DNA from: Lysobacterales bacterium
GTDB lineage: Bacteria > Pseudomonadota > Gammaproteobacteria > Xanthomonadales > Marinicellaceae
Assembly: GCA_020442635.1 (NCBI GenBank)
Contig: JAGRJR010000002.1
Coordinates: forward strand, 1-64,000
Reading direction: 5' to 3'
DNA: 64,000 nucleotides
Part shown: positions 16,834 through 24,246 of the stretch, one piece after another
Position numbering within the stretch: position 1 is the stretch's first letter
Layout of the letters: every line of letters starts with the position of its first letter
Program-made: the position numbers and the translations under genes
The notes under the pieces: generated by a model
What the model was told of the DNA's origin: nothing
Seen by the model: the letters and a program-made list of their open reading frames with translations, nothing else
Databases searched by the model: none

Positions 16834-17631
16834 ATGCGCAATCGATTAAAACAAATCCAAGACAATAAAATCTTTGAATGGTCTGTGGTCACAGTGATTA
16901 TTCTTTCAGCACTGTTGATTGGTGCCAAAACCTATCATTTACCACCTTCATTTGTGTCATTCCTGAATTATGCTGATTGGGCGGTGACCATTTTCTTTCT
17001 GCTAGAAATATCAATACGTTTTATCGCGGCAGATAACAAGAAAGCTTTTTTCAAAAGTGGCTGGAATGTTTTTGACACCCTCATTGTGATTGTCAGCCTG
17101 ATACCTATTGAAGATTCTGAAATGGCGCTGGTCGGTAGATTGGTGCGAGTATTCAGGGTACTGCGGATGGTCTCCATCGTTCCTGAATTACGCATCTTGA
17201 TTAACTCCTTGATCAAAGCCATGCCACAGTTGTCTTATATCATGTTACTGATGTTCATCATCTTTTACATTTACGGCGCAGTTGGCAGTTTCTTCTTCAA
17301 TGAAATCAACCCCGTTCTTTGGGGCGACATCGCCACCAGCATGTTAACCCTGTTCCGGGTGATGACTTTCGAAGACTGGACCGATGTGATGTACGAGACC
17401 ATGACCCTCTATCCGCTGAGCTGGACTTTCTATCTGTCCTTCATCTTCTTCACCGCCTTCGCCTTTTTGAACATGGTGATTGGTATCGTAGTCAACGTAC
17501 TGGAAAAAGAAAACTCTGCTCATGAAAGACAGCTGTTGATCGACAACAGCGAAGAAGAACTGACCCAACTGGACCACATACAAAAAGAACTGGCTGAGAT
17601 TAAGGCGATGCTGAAGGGTGAGAAGGTTTGA
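16834..17631 (+). CDS. Voltage-gated cation channel of the single-domain bacterial type
   Basis: About 265 residues with six transmembrane segments (numbering below from an alternative TTG start at 16819, which adds five residues). S4 is VGRLVRVFRVLR with Arg every third position (107, 110, 113, 116). S5 spans about 139-160. The pore loop carries filter TFEDWTD at 183-189, S6 spans about 203-228, and a C-terminal coiled coil (about 233-265) should drive tetramer assembly. This is the NaChBac-like layout. The filter differs from the usual TLESW and has an extra Asp at positions 186 and 189, so calcium or mixed selectivity is possible. Monocistronic between two terminators/repeats. Confidence 0.88.
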   Translation: MRNRLKQIQDNKIFEWSVVTVIILSALLIGAKTYHLPPSFVSFLNYADWAVTIFFLLEISIRFIAADNKKAFFKSGWNVFDTLIVIVSLIPIEDSEMALVGRLVRVFRVLRMVSIVPELRILINSLIKAMPQLSYIMLLMFIIFYIYGAVGSFFFNEINPVLWGDIATSMLTLFRVMTFEDWTDVMYETMTLYPLSWTFYLSFIFFTAFAFLNMVIGIVVNVLEKENSAHERQLLIDNSEEELTQLDHIQKELAEIKAMLKGEKV

Positions 17632-17647
17632 TACCAGATTGAATAGA

Positions 17648-18220
17648 TTATTTTAAACCTTGTTGAATCATGTATGTAGATAGTTCTTGGTAATTGTTTA
17701 AGTGCCCGGCAGAGTAAGCAGGCAAAACATATAAGCCTATTTCATTAATTAATTTCAACATCTCCAGACAGTCTTCTTGTTTTTTGTATTTAAAATGAAT
17801 TGTCCAGTAATCTTCAAAAAAAAACACAACTCCTAAATTATTAAATACGATATTTGGTGAGTAGGTTTCATCGTATTTTCTGGTTAAATATTCCCCAAAT
17901 TCTACTTTATTTATAAATTGTGAGAATTGTAATTTTTGCTTTGTATTTCGTCCTATAAATTTATATTTGTACGGTGTTTCTAACTTTACCAGTTCTAAAA
18001 TAAAATTTTTAATTGCTTTATCCCAAGATACTTTTTGAGACTTAGTTGCATTTTCTATCAAGTGAAAAGAGTCCGACTCGTAAAGCCAATGATCAAAGAC
18101 AGTTATTGCTGCCCAGCTGCAATCATTTTTTGTACAATCATCATTGTACTTCAACAAAAATGAAAATTTTTCAGCGAGAACTTTATTTTTATTTTTTGTT
18201 AAATTTTTAAATTTTCGCAT
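17648..18220 (-). CDS. AT-rich orphan protein, unknown
   Basis: A 190-residue, apparently soluble protein rich in Lys, Phe, Tyr and Asn, including KYKFIGRNTKQKLQF and a C-terminal YSAGHLNNYQELSTYMI. I recognise no domain, signal peptide or membrane segment. Its DNA is markedly more AT-rich than neighbouring genes (long T and A runs in codons), and a cluster of palindromic repeats lies behind its start. Both suggest recent acquisition. ATG 18220 is the start, with no clear ribosome site. It could be an immunity-type or orphan gene, but nothing specific supports that. Confidence 0.5.
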   Translation of the reverse strand: MRKFKNLTKNKNKVLAEKFSFLLKYNDDCTKNDCSWAAITVFDHWLYESDSFHLIENATKSQKVSWDKAIKNFILELVKLETPYKYKFIGRNTKQKLQFSQFINKVEFGEYLTRKYDETYSPNIVFNNLGVVFFFEDYWTIHFKYKKQEDCLEMLKLINEIGLYVLPAYSAGHLNNYQELSTYMIQQGLK

Positions 18221-18294
18221 CTATTTCTTCGTTAGTTCTATCGATAATTCAATTAATTTATTAAGTTTTTATTAGCATCTTGCACACCCCTGCA

Positions 18295-18412
18295 CCCCTC
18301 TCAAGAGGGGAGGTAGCTTATTCCATTTTTTATAAACCAATCAAGTTGATTAAATCTTCATATATTTGATTCAGCTTAAAATATACAGTTTACTTTCCCC
18401 TCTTAAGAGGGG
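18295..18412. repeat. Two copies of a CCCCTCT-AGAGGGG palindrome
   Basis: CCCCTCTCAAGAGGGG (18295-18310) and CCCCTCTTAAGAGGGG (18397-18412) are 87 bp apart in a gene-free 287-bp spacer (18221-18507). They differ at one central base. The surrounding sequence is otherwise AT-rich. They look like copies of one dispersed intergenic repeat. Confidence 0.7.
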
Positions 18413-18473
18413 CGGGCTTGCAAAATTAATATTAGTCAAAAGATGGTATTTATATTTTGGACAGTTTGAAAAA

Positions 18474-18498
18474 GATTCCCGCCTGCGCGGGAATGACT
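18474..18498. repeat. dRS3-like palindromic repeat, copy 1
   Basis: ATTCCC-N8-GGGAAT followed by GACT. The same core recurs at 38131-38157. On the minus strand the hairpin is followed by CTTTTT, so this copy could also end transcription of the moaB operon, whose stop is 10 nt away. The ATTCCC-N8-GGGAAT form is that of the Neisseria dRS3 repeat; homology is not implied. Confidence 0.65.
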
Positions 18499-18507
18499 CA
18501 ACAAATT

Positions 18508-19005
18508 TTAAGATTTTAATAAACCCGCAAAATTACACGGCCTATGCGTGCTGTCCAACTGCTCTTTCAAAATCTTGGTCCAGGCGGTGCGGCAGGCACC
18601 GGTTGAGCCTGGCAAAGCAAAAATCAGGGTATGGTTAGCGATGCCAGCCAGCGCGCGGGATTGGATGGTGGAGGTGCCGATTTCTTCATAGGAAATCATT
18701 CTGAACAGTTCACCAAATCCTGGAATACTTCTTTCAAACAAGGGCTCAATGGCTTCAGGCGTCATATCTCTGGGCGAAAAGCCCGTACCGCCAGTAAGTA
18801 AAATCACTTGAACCTTTGAATCTGCCATCCAGCTTTTAACCTGTTCACGGATGGTGTCTTGATTGTCTTTGACTATTTCATGAAAGACCACTTGATGGCC
18901 TTCGGCGCTAGCCGCTTCTTTGAGAAACAATCCTGATGTGTCGGTTTCAACGGTTCGCGTATCACTGACGGTGAGGATGGCTATATTGAGTGATTGTTTG
19001 CTCAT
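18508..19005 (-). CDS. moaB: MoaB/Mog-type molybdopterin protein
   Basis: A 165-residue MoCF-biosynthesis-fold protein. Signature [15 protein letters not shown] lies near residue 70, with the [10 protein letters not shown]-terminus and [13 protein letters not shown] near 125. E. coli MoaB binds molybdopterin without a clear essential role, while MogA adenylates it. Both share this fold, and the TGGTG..RD pattern fits MoaB. It starts 7 nt after the VWA gene and closes a likely operon with moxR. No other molybdenum-cofactor gene is in the window. Confidence 0.88.
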   Translation of the reverse strand: MSKQSLNIAILTVSDTRTVETDTSGLFLKEAASAEGHQVVFHEIVKDNQDTIREQVKSWMADSKVQVILLTGGTGFSPRDMTPEAIEPLFERSIPGFGELFRMISYEEIGTSTIQSRALAGIANHTLIFALPGSTGACRTAWTKILKEQLDSTHRPCNFAGLLKS

Positions 19006-19012
19006 CGTTTCT

Positions 19013-20188
19013 CTACTTCGCTAAGTTGTCAATTGCCGACTGAATGCCATCCAAACTCAATGGATACATCCGCTCGGACATGATTTTGTGCAGCATTACA
19101 GTTGAATGGGTATAAGACCAGTATTCTTCTGGCACCGGATTAAGCCAGACCATTTTGTGCCATTGCTCCAACAAACGCTGCATCCAGGTATAACCGGATT
19201 CGTCATTCATGTGTTCAACACTGCCATAGGGTTCTGAAATTTCATACGGTGACATCGCCGCATCACCAACAATCATCACATGATAATCTGAACCAAAGGT
19301 ATTCAGTACATCCCAGGTGCTGATGTTTTCCTGCCACCTGCGATGGTTGTCTTTCCATAACTTTTCATAAATACAATTGTGAAAATAGAAATACTCCAAG
19401 TGCTTGAACTCTGATCTGACCGCTGAAAACAATTCTTCACATCGCTGCACATGGTAATCCATTGAACCACCTACATCGAAAAACACCAGTAATTTCACCG
19501 CATTGTGACGTTCTGGCCGCATTTTTAAATCGAGCAAACCTGCATTGTCAGCGGTGGACTTAATGGTGCCAGCCAAATCCAGTTCATCAGCCGCACCAGT
19601 ACGGGCAAATTTTCGCAGTTTGCGTAGCACCATTTTCATTGAGCGCGTATTGAGTTCAGCGGTTCCATCAAGGTTTTTGAATTGACGTTTTTCCCAAACC
19701 TTGGTGGCACGATTATGGCGGCCTTCACCGCCTATGCGAATGCCCTCAGGATTATAACCACTATGGCCAAACGGTGATGTGCCACCCGTGCCAATCCATT
19801 TGTTACCGCCCTGGTGTTTTTTCTGTTGTTCTTCCAGGCGTTTTTTCAAGGTTTCCATCAATTTATCAAAACCACCCAACGCTTCAATTTGCGCTTTCTC
19901 TTCTTCGGTGAGGTTTTTGATCCAATCTGGTTTCAGCCAATCATGCGGGATTAAAAATGACTCAAAATCCTCAATCATTTCCAGGTCATGAAAATAATGC
20001 CCAAAGGCCAAATCAAAACGATCAAAATGTTTTTCGTCTTTTACCATACACAGTTTGGACAGATGATAGAAGTCATCGACTGAACCAAACACCACTTGTT
20101 GTTCCAGCGCATCCAGCAGCACCAGCAACTCCTTGATGGATACCGGCAATCCAGCTTTTTTCAGTGTGTAGAAAAAATCAATTAACAT
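19013..20188 (-). CDS. VWA-domain protein, CoxE-like
   Basis: A 391-residue cytoplasmic protein. The N-terminal half (FFYTLKKAGLPVSIKELL) is the usual CoxE-type helical region. The middle is Gly-rich (about 130-165). The C-terminal von Willebrand A domain has metal-site motif FFDVGGSMD near residue 240, where the canonical form is D-x-S-x-S, then FHNCIYEKLW and IVGDAAMSPYE. CoxE-like proteins work with MoxR-type AAA+ ATPases in metal-centre assembly or protein remodelling. A moxR gene is two genes upstream in the same unit. Its client is unknown. Confidence 0.85.
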   Translation of the reverse strand: MLIDFFYTLKKAGLPVSIKELLVLLDALEQQVVFGSVDDFYHLSKLCMVKDEKHFDRFDLAFGHYFHDLEMIEDFESFLIPHDWLKPDWIKNLTEEEKAQIEALGGFDKLMETLKKRLEEQQKKHQGGNKWIGTGGTSPFGHSGYNPEGIRIGGEGRHNRATKVWEKRQFKNLDGTAELNTRSMKMVLRKLRKFARTGAADELDLAGTIKSTADNAGLLDLKMRPERHNAVKLLVFFDVGGSMDYHVQRCEELFSAVRSEFKHLEYFYFHNCIYEKLWKDNHRRWQENISTWDVLNTFGSDYHVMIVGDAAMSPYEISEPYGSVEHMNDESGYTWMQRLLEQWHKMVWLNPVPEEYWSYTHSTVMLHKIMSERMYPLSLDGIQSAIDNLAK

Positions 20189-20271
20189 AACACATAAATT
20201 TCATAATAATACATTCGGCAAATTAAGGCACGAATACACCTCAAATATACTGAAAGCAAAAAAATGTTTGG

Positions 20272-20724
20272 CTAAACATTTAAAAGCTCGTCTAAATGTT
20301 TAGCCGGAAAATCGTGCTCCACCCAAAGTTCTTTGTATTTTTCCATTCCCACATTATCAATAATATTTAATAAAATGGAGGTGATTTGCTCAATGATCTG
20401 ATTCGGGCAAGTACCGCCTGACAGCACCACCTTATAATCATCGATTGAGTGCATATTCCAACTTGCCCAGTCCTCGAACCACCTGGCCTCATATTCTGCC
20501 AAATTATTTCTCAATATAATCACCAGATGTAATTCCCCCGGTTCATCCATAAATATGGTTTTCGTTTCTTTTCGCCCATTTTTCAAATCAATAGCTAACT
20601 GAGCTAATTCACAAAGACTGTCATTTAAATAGGACACGGAAGCTTCATAAGAGTCAGTTTCATTAGATAATTTAAGCCTAGCCCAACCAGCATTTTCTAA
20701 TTCATATTCGATACTTAATTTCAT
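20272..20724 (-). CDS. Unknown protein inserted between moxR and the VWA gene
   Basis: A 150-residue soluble acidic protein (KLSIEYELENAGWARLKLS at the start, several Trp: ARWFEDWASWNM). I recognise no family. It has an ATG at 20724, 33 nt after moxR and 83 nt before the VWA gene. The intergenic bases are AT-rich. MoxR and VWA partners are usually adjacent, so this gene is either a locus-specific subunit or a later insertion. It has no membrane segment or signal peptide. Confidence 0.55.
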   Translation of the reverse strand: MKLSIEYELENAGWARLKLSNETDSYEASVSYLNDSLCELAQLAIDLKNGRKETKTIFMDEPGELHLVIILRNNLAEYEARWFEDWASWNMHSIDDYKVVLSGGTCPNQIIEQITSILLNIIDNVGMEKYKELWVEHDFPAKHLDELLNV

Positions 20725-20757
20725 AAACCTGTAAGCAAAATCATATTCTCGATGTAT

Positions 20758-21603
20758 TTAACCCTGACGGCGCATCATAAAAGCCAGTTTTTGCAGCATT
20801 TCCACATCTTGCTCATTTTTCAGCAAAGCACCATACAACGGCGGAATTGCTTCCTTGATGCTTTTGTTCTGTAGCGTTTCAATGGGGATGTCATCGGCTA
20901 CCAATAATTTAATCCAATCAATGAGTTCTGAAGTCGAAGGTTTTTTCTTTAATCCAGGTACTTCCCTGACTTCAAAGAACACTTCCAATGCGGCATTGAG
21001 CATGCCTTTTTTCAAATCAGGATGGTGTACTTTGATGATTTCCTGCATGGTCTGTTTATCAGGAAAATTAATGTAGTGGAAAAAACAACGGCGCAAAAAA
21101 GCATCGGGCAGTTCTTTTTCATTGTTACTGGTGATGATGATAATGGGTCGGTGTTTGGCTTGGATGGTTTCGCCGGTTTCATACACACTGAATTGCATTT
21201 TATCAAGCTCAACCAATAAATCATTGGGAAACTCAATGTCGGCTTTGTCAATTTCATCAATCAGCAGAACCACCTGTTCGTCAGCCGTAAAGGCTTGCCA
21301 CAACATGCCTTGCTTGATGTAGTTCTTGATGTCATGCACTTTATCATCGCCCAATTGCGAATCACGCAATCGTGAAACCGCATCGTATTCATACAGACCT
21401 TGTTGCGCTTTGGTGGTGGATTTGATGTGCCAGCTGATGAGTTTTTTGCCCATGGCCCCAGCCACTTCTTCGGCCAACATGGTTTTTCCGGTTCCTGGCT
21501 CGCCTTTAATCAGCAAAGGGCGTTGTAAGGTTACTGCCGCATTGACTGCTAATTGCAGCTCATCTGTAGCGACATAGTTGTCTGTTCCTGTGAATTTGGT
21601 CAT
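20758..21603 (-). CDS. MoxR-family AAA+ ATPase
   Basis: A 281-residue AAA+ ATPase. Walker A GEPGTGKTML lies near residue 36, Walker B VVLLIDEIDKAD near 115, sensor 1 IIITSNNEKELPDAFLRRC near 152 (arginine finger), and the C-terminal lid PSTSELIDWIKLL near 225. MoxR ATPases act as chaperones that load metals or cofactors, usually with a VWA protein. It begins 30 nt after the cupredoxin stop, so cupredoxin-moxR-unknown-VWA-moaB may be a single transcript. Cupredoxin involvement in its client pathway is speculation. Confidence 0.92.
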   Translation of the reverse strand: MTKFTGTDNYVATDELQLAVNAAVTLQRPLLIKGEPGTGKTMLAEEVAGAMGKKLISWHIKSTTKAQQGLYEYDAVSRLRDSQLGDDKVHDIKNYIKQGMLWQAFTADEQVVLLIDEIDKADIEFPNDLLVELDKMQFSVYETGETIQAKHRPIIIITSNNEKELPDAFLRRCFFHYINFPDKQTMQEIIKVHHPDLKKGMLNAALEVFFEVREVPGLKKKPSTSELIDWIKLLVADDIPIETLQNKSIKEAIPPLYGALLKNEQDVEMLQKLAFMMRRQG

Positions 21604-21633
21604 CGGTGGGTGTTGTTAATTAAAGCGACTATT

Positions 21634-22326
21634 TTAAAGGGAATCAAACCCATTTTCAAAAATGGCATCACTTAACACGTGGATAACTCCGGTTTCGGTG
21701 TGTGCTGGATTTTGACAATGATAGGCATAACTTCCAGGTTCAGTAAACTTCATGAATATCTGCCAGGGAAATCCGGTGAACTCATCTACGCCCTCTATGC
21801 CATCATCACGACAGCCATGGGCGCACCGAAAGCTGTCATCATCTGCAGCCATGTTATGAGCGCCACCCGCATTGGTAAAACGAACACGGGTATTTTGTAC
21901 AATGGTTAAACTTTGTGGTTCGAAACCGTTGGCATCGCTGACCACCACTGTAGCAAATTCAGTTGGGGTTTGTATAGATATTGAACCAGTCATACCAAAT
22001 CCTACATGTGGTTCACAGATATATGGAATACTGGCGTCCACTTGATGAAAGGTGACTTCAGAAATCCAACCATTGCCAGCAGGATCACCATTGCCTCCCG
22101 TGTCATCACAACCAGCTGCACAACGAAACAGAAAGTTTAAGTCTGTTGAAGCGACATTGTGGTTGTTATTACCCTGATTAAACCACCGGATGGTATCACC
22201 AGCCAAAACACCCAGATTGGCTGGCGTGAAGTTATTGTCCTGCACCACCACTTCGTGAATCTCTGCATAGCTGGTAACAAAAAATGTCACCCATGCCCAT
22301 ACCAGTATTATTTTAAACTTTCTCAT
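21634..22326 (-). CDS. Exported two-domain cupredoxin with I-F-E-N-G-F-D tail
   Basis: About 230 residues from ATG 22326 (further in-frame ATGs at 22338 and 22347). A signal peptide ends near TSYAE. The first plastocyanin-like domain keeps all type 1 copper ligands: NHNV His, then CEPHVGFGM (Cys-x2-His-x4-Met). The second has GGAHNMAA His and HCQNPAHTETG, with altered Cys-His spacing and no axial Met. Both domains carry a matching FRCAxGC insert, probably a disulfide loop. The C-terminus is AIFENGFDSL. Probable periplasmic electron carrier or copper protein. It is divergent from DUF1800-DUF1501 and upstream of moxR. Confidence 0.85.
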   Translation of the reverse strand: MRKFKIILVWAWVTFFVTSYAEIHEVVVQDNNFTPANLGVLAGDTIRWFNQGNNNHNVASTDLNFLFRCAAGCDDTGGNGDPAGNGWISEVTFHQVDASIPYICEPHVGFGMTGSISIQTPTEFATVVVSDANGFEPQSLTIVQNTRVRFTNAGGAHNMAADDDSFRCAHGCRDDGIEGVDEFTGFPWQIFMKFTEPGSYAYHCQNPAHTETGVIHVLSDAIFENGFDSL

Positions 22327-22427
22327 TGAGTCAACCATACAGGTCATTTGTTAAAAAACAAGAAATGACATCAATTTATCCAAATTCCAACAAAAGAATG
22401 TGATCCAATACCCAAATCTTTCGGCTA

Positions 22428-22433
22428 TATAAT
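22428..22433 (+). promoter_or_regulatory. Likely -10 box of the DUF1800-DUF1501 operon
   Basis: A perfect TATAAT lies 40 bp before the DUF1800 start, in the 147-bp divergent region shared with the cupredoxin gene (start 22326). No strong -35 is seen. Confidence 0.45.
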
Positions 22434-22473
22434 TTACACTGTTATGAAGTTAAATTAATCAAAAAAGAGTGGA

Positions 22474-24237
22474 ATGAACATTTTTAAGAAACAATATATT
22501 CCTCCATCGGAAAGACCTCAGGTTATCAAAGCCAGCCAAACAAAATCTAAACGAAAGTTTGTGTCGATGACCAAACACAAGCCGGTTAATAAAGGCAGTG
22601 TGGTTAGTCCAAACCTCATTCATCATGTACTGAGTAAAATGGCTTTTGGTCCTTCTCCTGAAGATACAGCCTATATCGAAGGTCTGTCAGGCAATACCAC
22701 ACAAGACAAGATTTTTACCTACATTGATGAACAATTGGATTTTACCAACATTGATGACTCTTCAACCGATGCATTATTAGGTGCGGGTAATGGTTTTACT
22801 ACACTTAATAAAACACGCCAGCAATTGTATCAGGATCATATTCGCAGGCCTGACAATACGCCCATCGATTGGGAAGATCATATCCGACCAAGCAGAGAAA
22901 CCATTGCTGCCACTTTTATCCGAGCGACCCATTCTAAAAGACAGTTGTTCGAAACCATGACTGATTTTTGGCACAACCATTTCAGCGTTTATGTGGACGG
23001 TGATGGCATTCCTGGTATGTTCGTTTACTATGATCGTGAAGTAATTCGAGCCAATGCCCTGGGTAACTTTTATGACATGCTGTATGCAGTCACCCGCTCC
23101 ACCAGTATGATGATGTATTTAGGCAATGCCACCAATAATGTCACAGCTCCCAATGAAAATTTTGCACGAGAATTATTGGAACTTCATACCCTCGGTGCAG
23201 CTAACTATTATGGACATATGGCCTGGCAAGATGTTCCAACGGATGGTCAGGGAAGGCGCTTAGGTTATGTAGAACGTGATGTGTATTATATGGCCAGATT
23301 ATTGACTGGCTGGTCATACGATGGTGCGCATTGGTCAGATGATGATGGCGGACATGCCCCGACCGGTGAGTTTTTATTTCGGGAAGACTGGCATTATGAT
23401 GGCATCTCTAGAATTTTAGGTGAATACTATGAGTTTGATCCTGGTAACCCTGAAGCAGATGTGGTCGATGTACTTCAGATGTTGGCTGCTCATCCAGGCA
23501 CGGCCAATTTTTTAGCCACAAAAATGTGTCGCCGTTTCATTGCTGATAACCCCACACCAGCAATTGTCAATCAAGTGGCCAACGTATTACAACAAAATTG
23601 GGACCAATCCAATCAAATTGCTTTAGCCATGGATGTGTTATTGAAATCAACAGAGTTCTTAAACACATGGGGTAAAAAGGTTAAACGTCCATTTGAAAAG
23701 AGTATCGCTGTGATGCGTCAGATTGGCTTTAACTACAGCTTTAACCCGACCCAAAGTGATACCAATACCCACCGATGGGTTTTTGCGGATTCAGGCGGTT
23801 ATCCATTCAGCTGGACCTCTCCCAATGGTTATCCCGACACCAAAGCCCATTGGCTGGGTTCATCCAGCCAAATGATGACTTGGCGTTATATCCAATGGTT
23901 TTGCAAGGAACGCGAAGAAAACACCGAGGTGCCTTATAACAGCATACTATCGCAAACAACCACTTATTTCACCAATACCAATGACATCACCGCTAACAAT
24001 CTCGTGAATTATTGGTATGAACGTCTGTGTGGCATACCGCCTGATGCACATTCACAAGATCGGTTGGCGCATTTCATGTCCTTAACACATTCAGATGAAG
24101 GTGGCACCAATGGTAATCCTCAAGGCAGAAATATGCCTATTGATTTAAATAGTAATGACTGGCCAGGTTATAACCAGGAACGACTGTTTGCCTTGGTTGC
24201 TACCATTTGTATGACAGCTGAGTTCAGTTATAGGTAG
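22474..24237 (+). CDS. DUF1800 family protein
   Basis: A 587-residue member of DUF1800. The hallmark is RQLFETMTDFWHNHFSVY near residue 157. ENFARELLELHTLG near 228 and KMCRRFIADNP near 350 are also family-typical. ATG 22474 has a good ribosome site (GAGTGGA). No classical signal peptide is visible; the N-terminus is Lys-rich for about 45 residues. DUF1800 genes almost always pair with DUF1501, as here, and the pair is thought to be exported, but no biochemical function is established. The DUF1501 gene starts 9 nt after its stop. Confidence 0.9.
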   Translation: MNIFKKQYIPPSERPQVIKASQTKSKRKFVSMTKHKPVNKGSVVSPNLIHHVLSKMAFGPSPEDTAYIEGLSGNTTQDKIFTYIDEQLDFTNIDDSSTDALLGAGNGFTTLNKTRQQLYQDHIRRPDNTPIDWEDHIRPSRETIAATFIRATHSKRQLFETMTDFWHNHFSVYVDGDGIPGMFVYYDREVIRANALGNFYDMLYAVTRSTSMMMYLGNATNNVTAPNENFARELLELHTLGAANYYGHMAWQDVPTDGQGRRLGYVERDVYYMARLLTGWSYDGAHWSDDDGGHAPTGEFLFREDWHYDGISRILGEYYEFDPGNPEADVVDVLQMLAAHPGTANFLATKMCRRFIADNPTPAIVNQVANVLQQNWDQSNQIALAMDVLLKSTEFLNTWGKKVKRPFEKSIAVMRQIGFNYSFNPTQSDTNTHRWVFADSGGYPFSWTSPNGYPDTKAHWLGSSSQMMTWRYIQWFCKEREENTEVPYNSILSQTTTYFTNTNDITANNLVNYWYERLCGIPPDAHSQDRLAHFMSLTHSDEGGTNGNPQGRNMPIDLNSNDWPGYNQERLFALVATICMTAEFSYR

Positions 24238-24246
24238 GAGTTTGAC

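Noticed and set aside
17648-18507. Toxin-antitoxin or restriction locus
   Set aside because: Only one unknown gene is present with no partner or recognisable catalytic motif.
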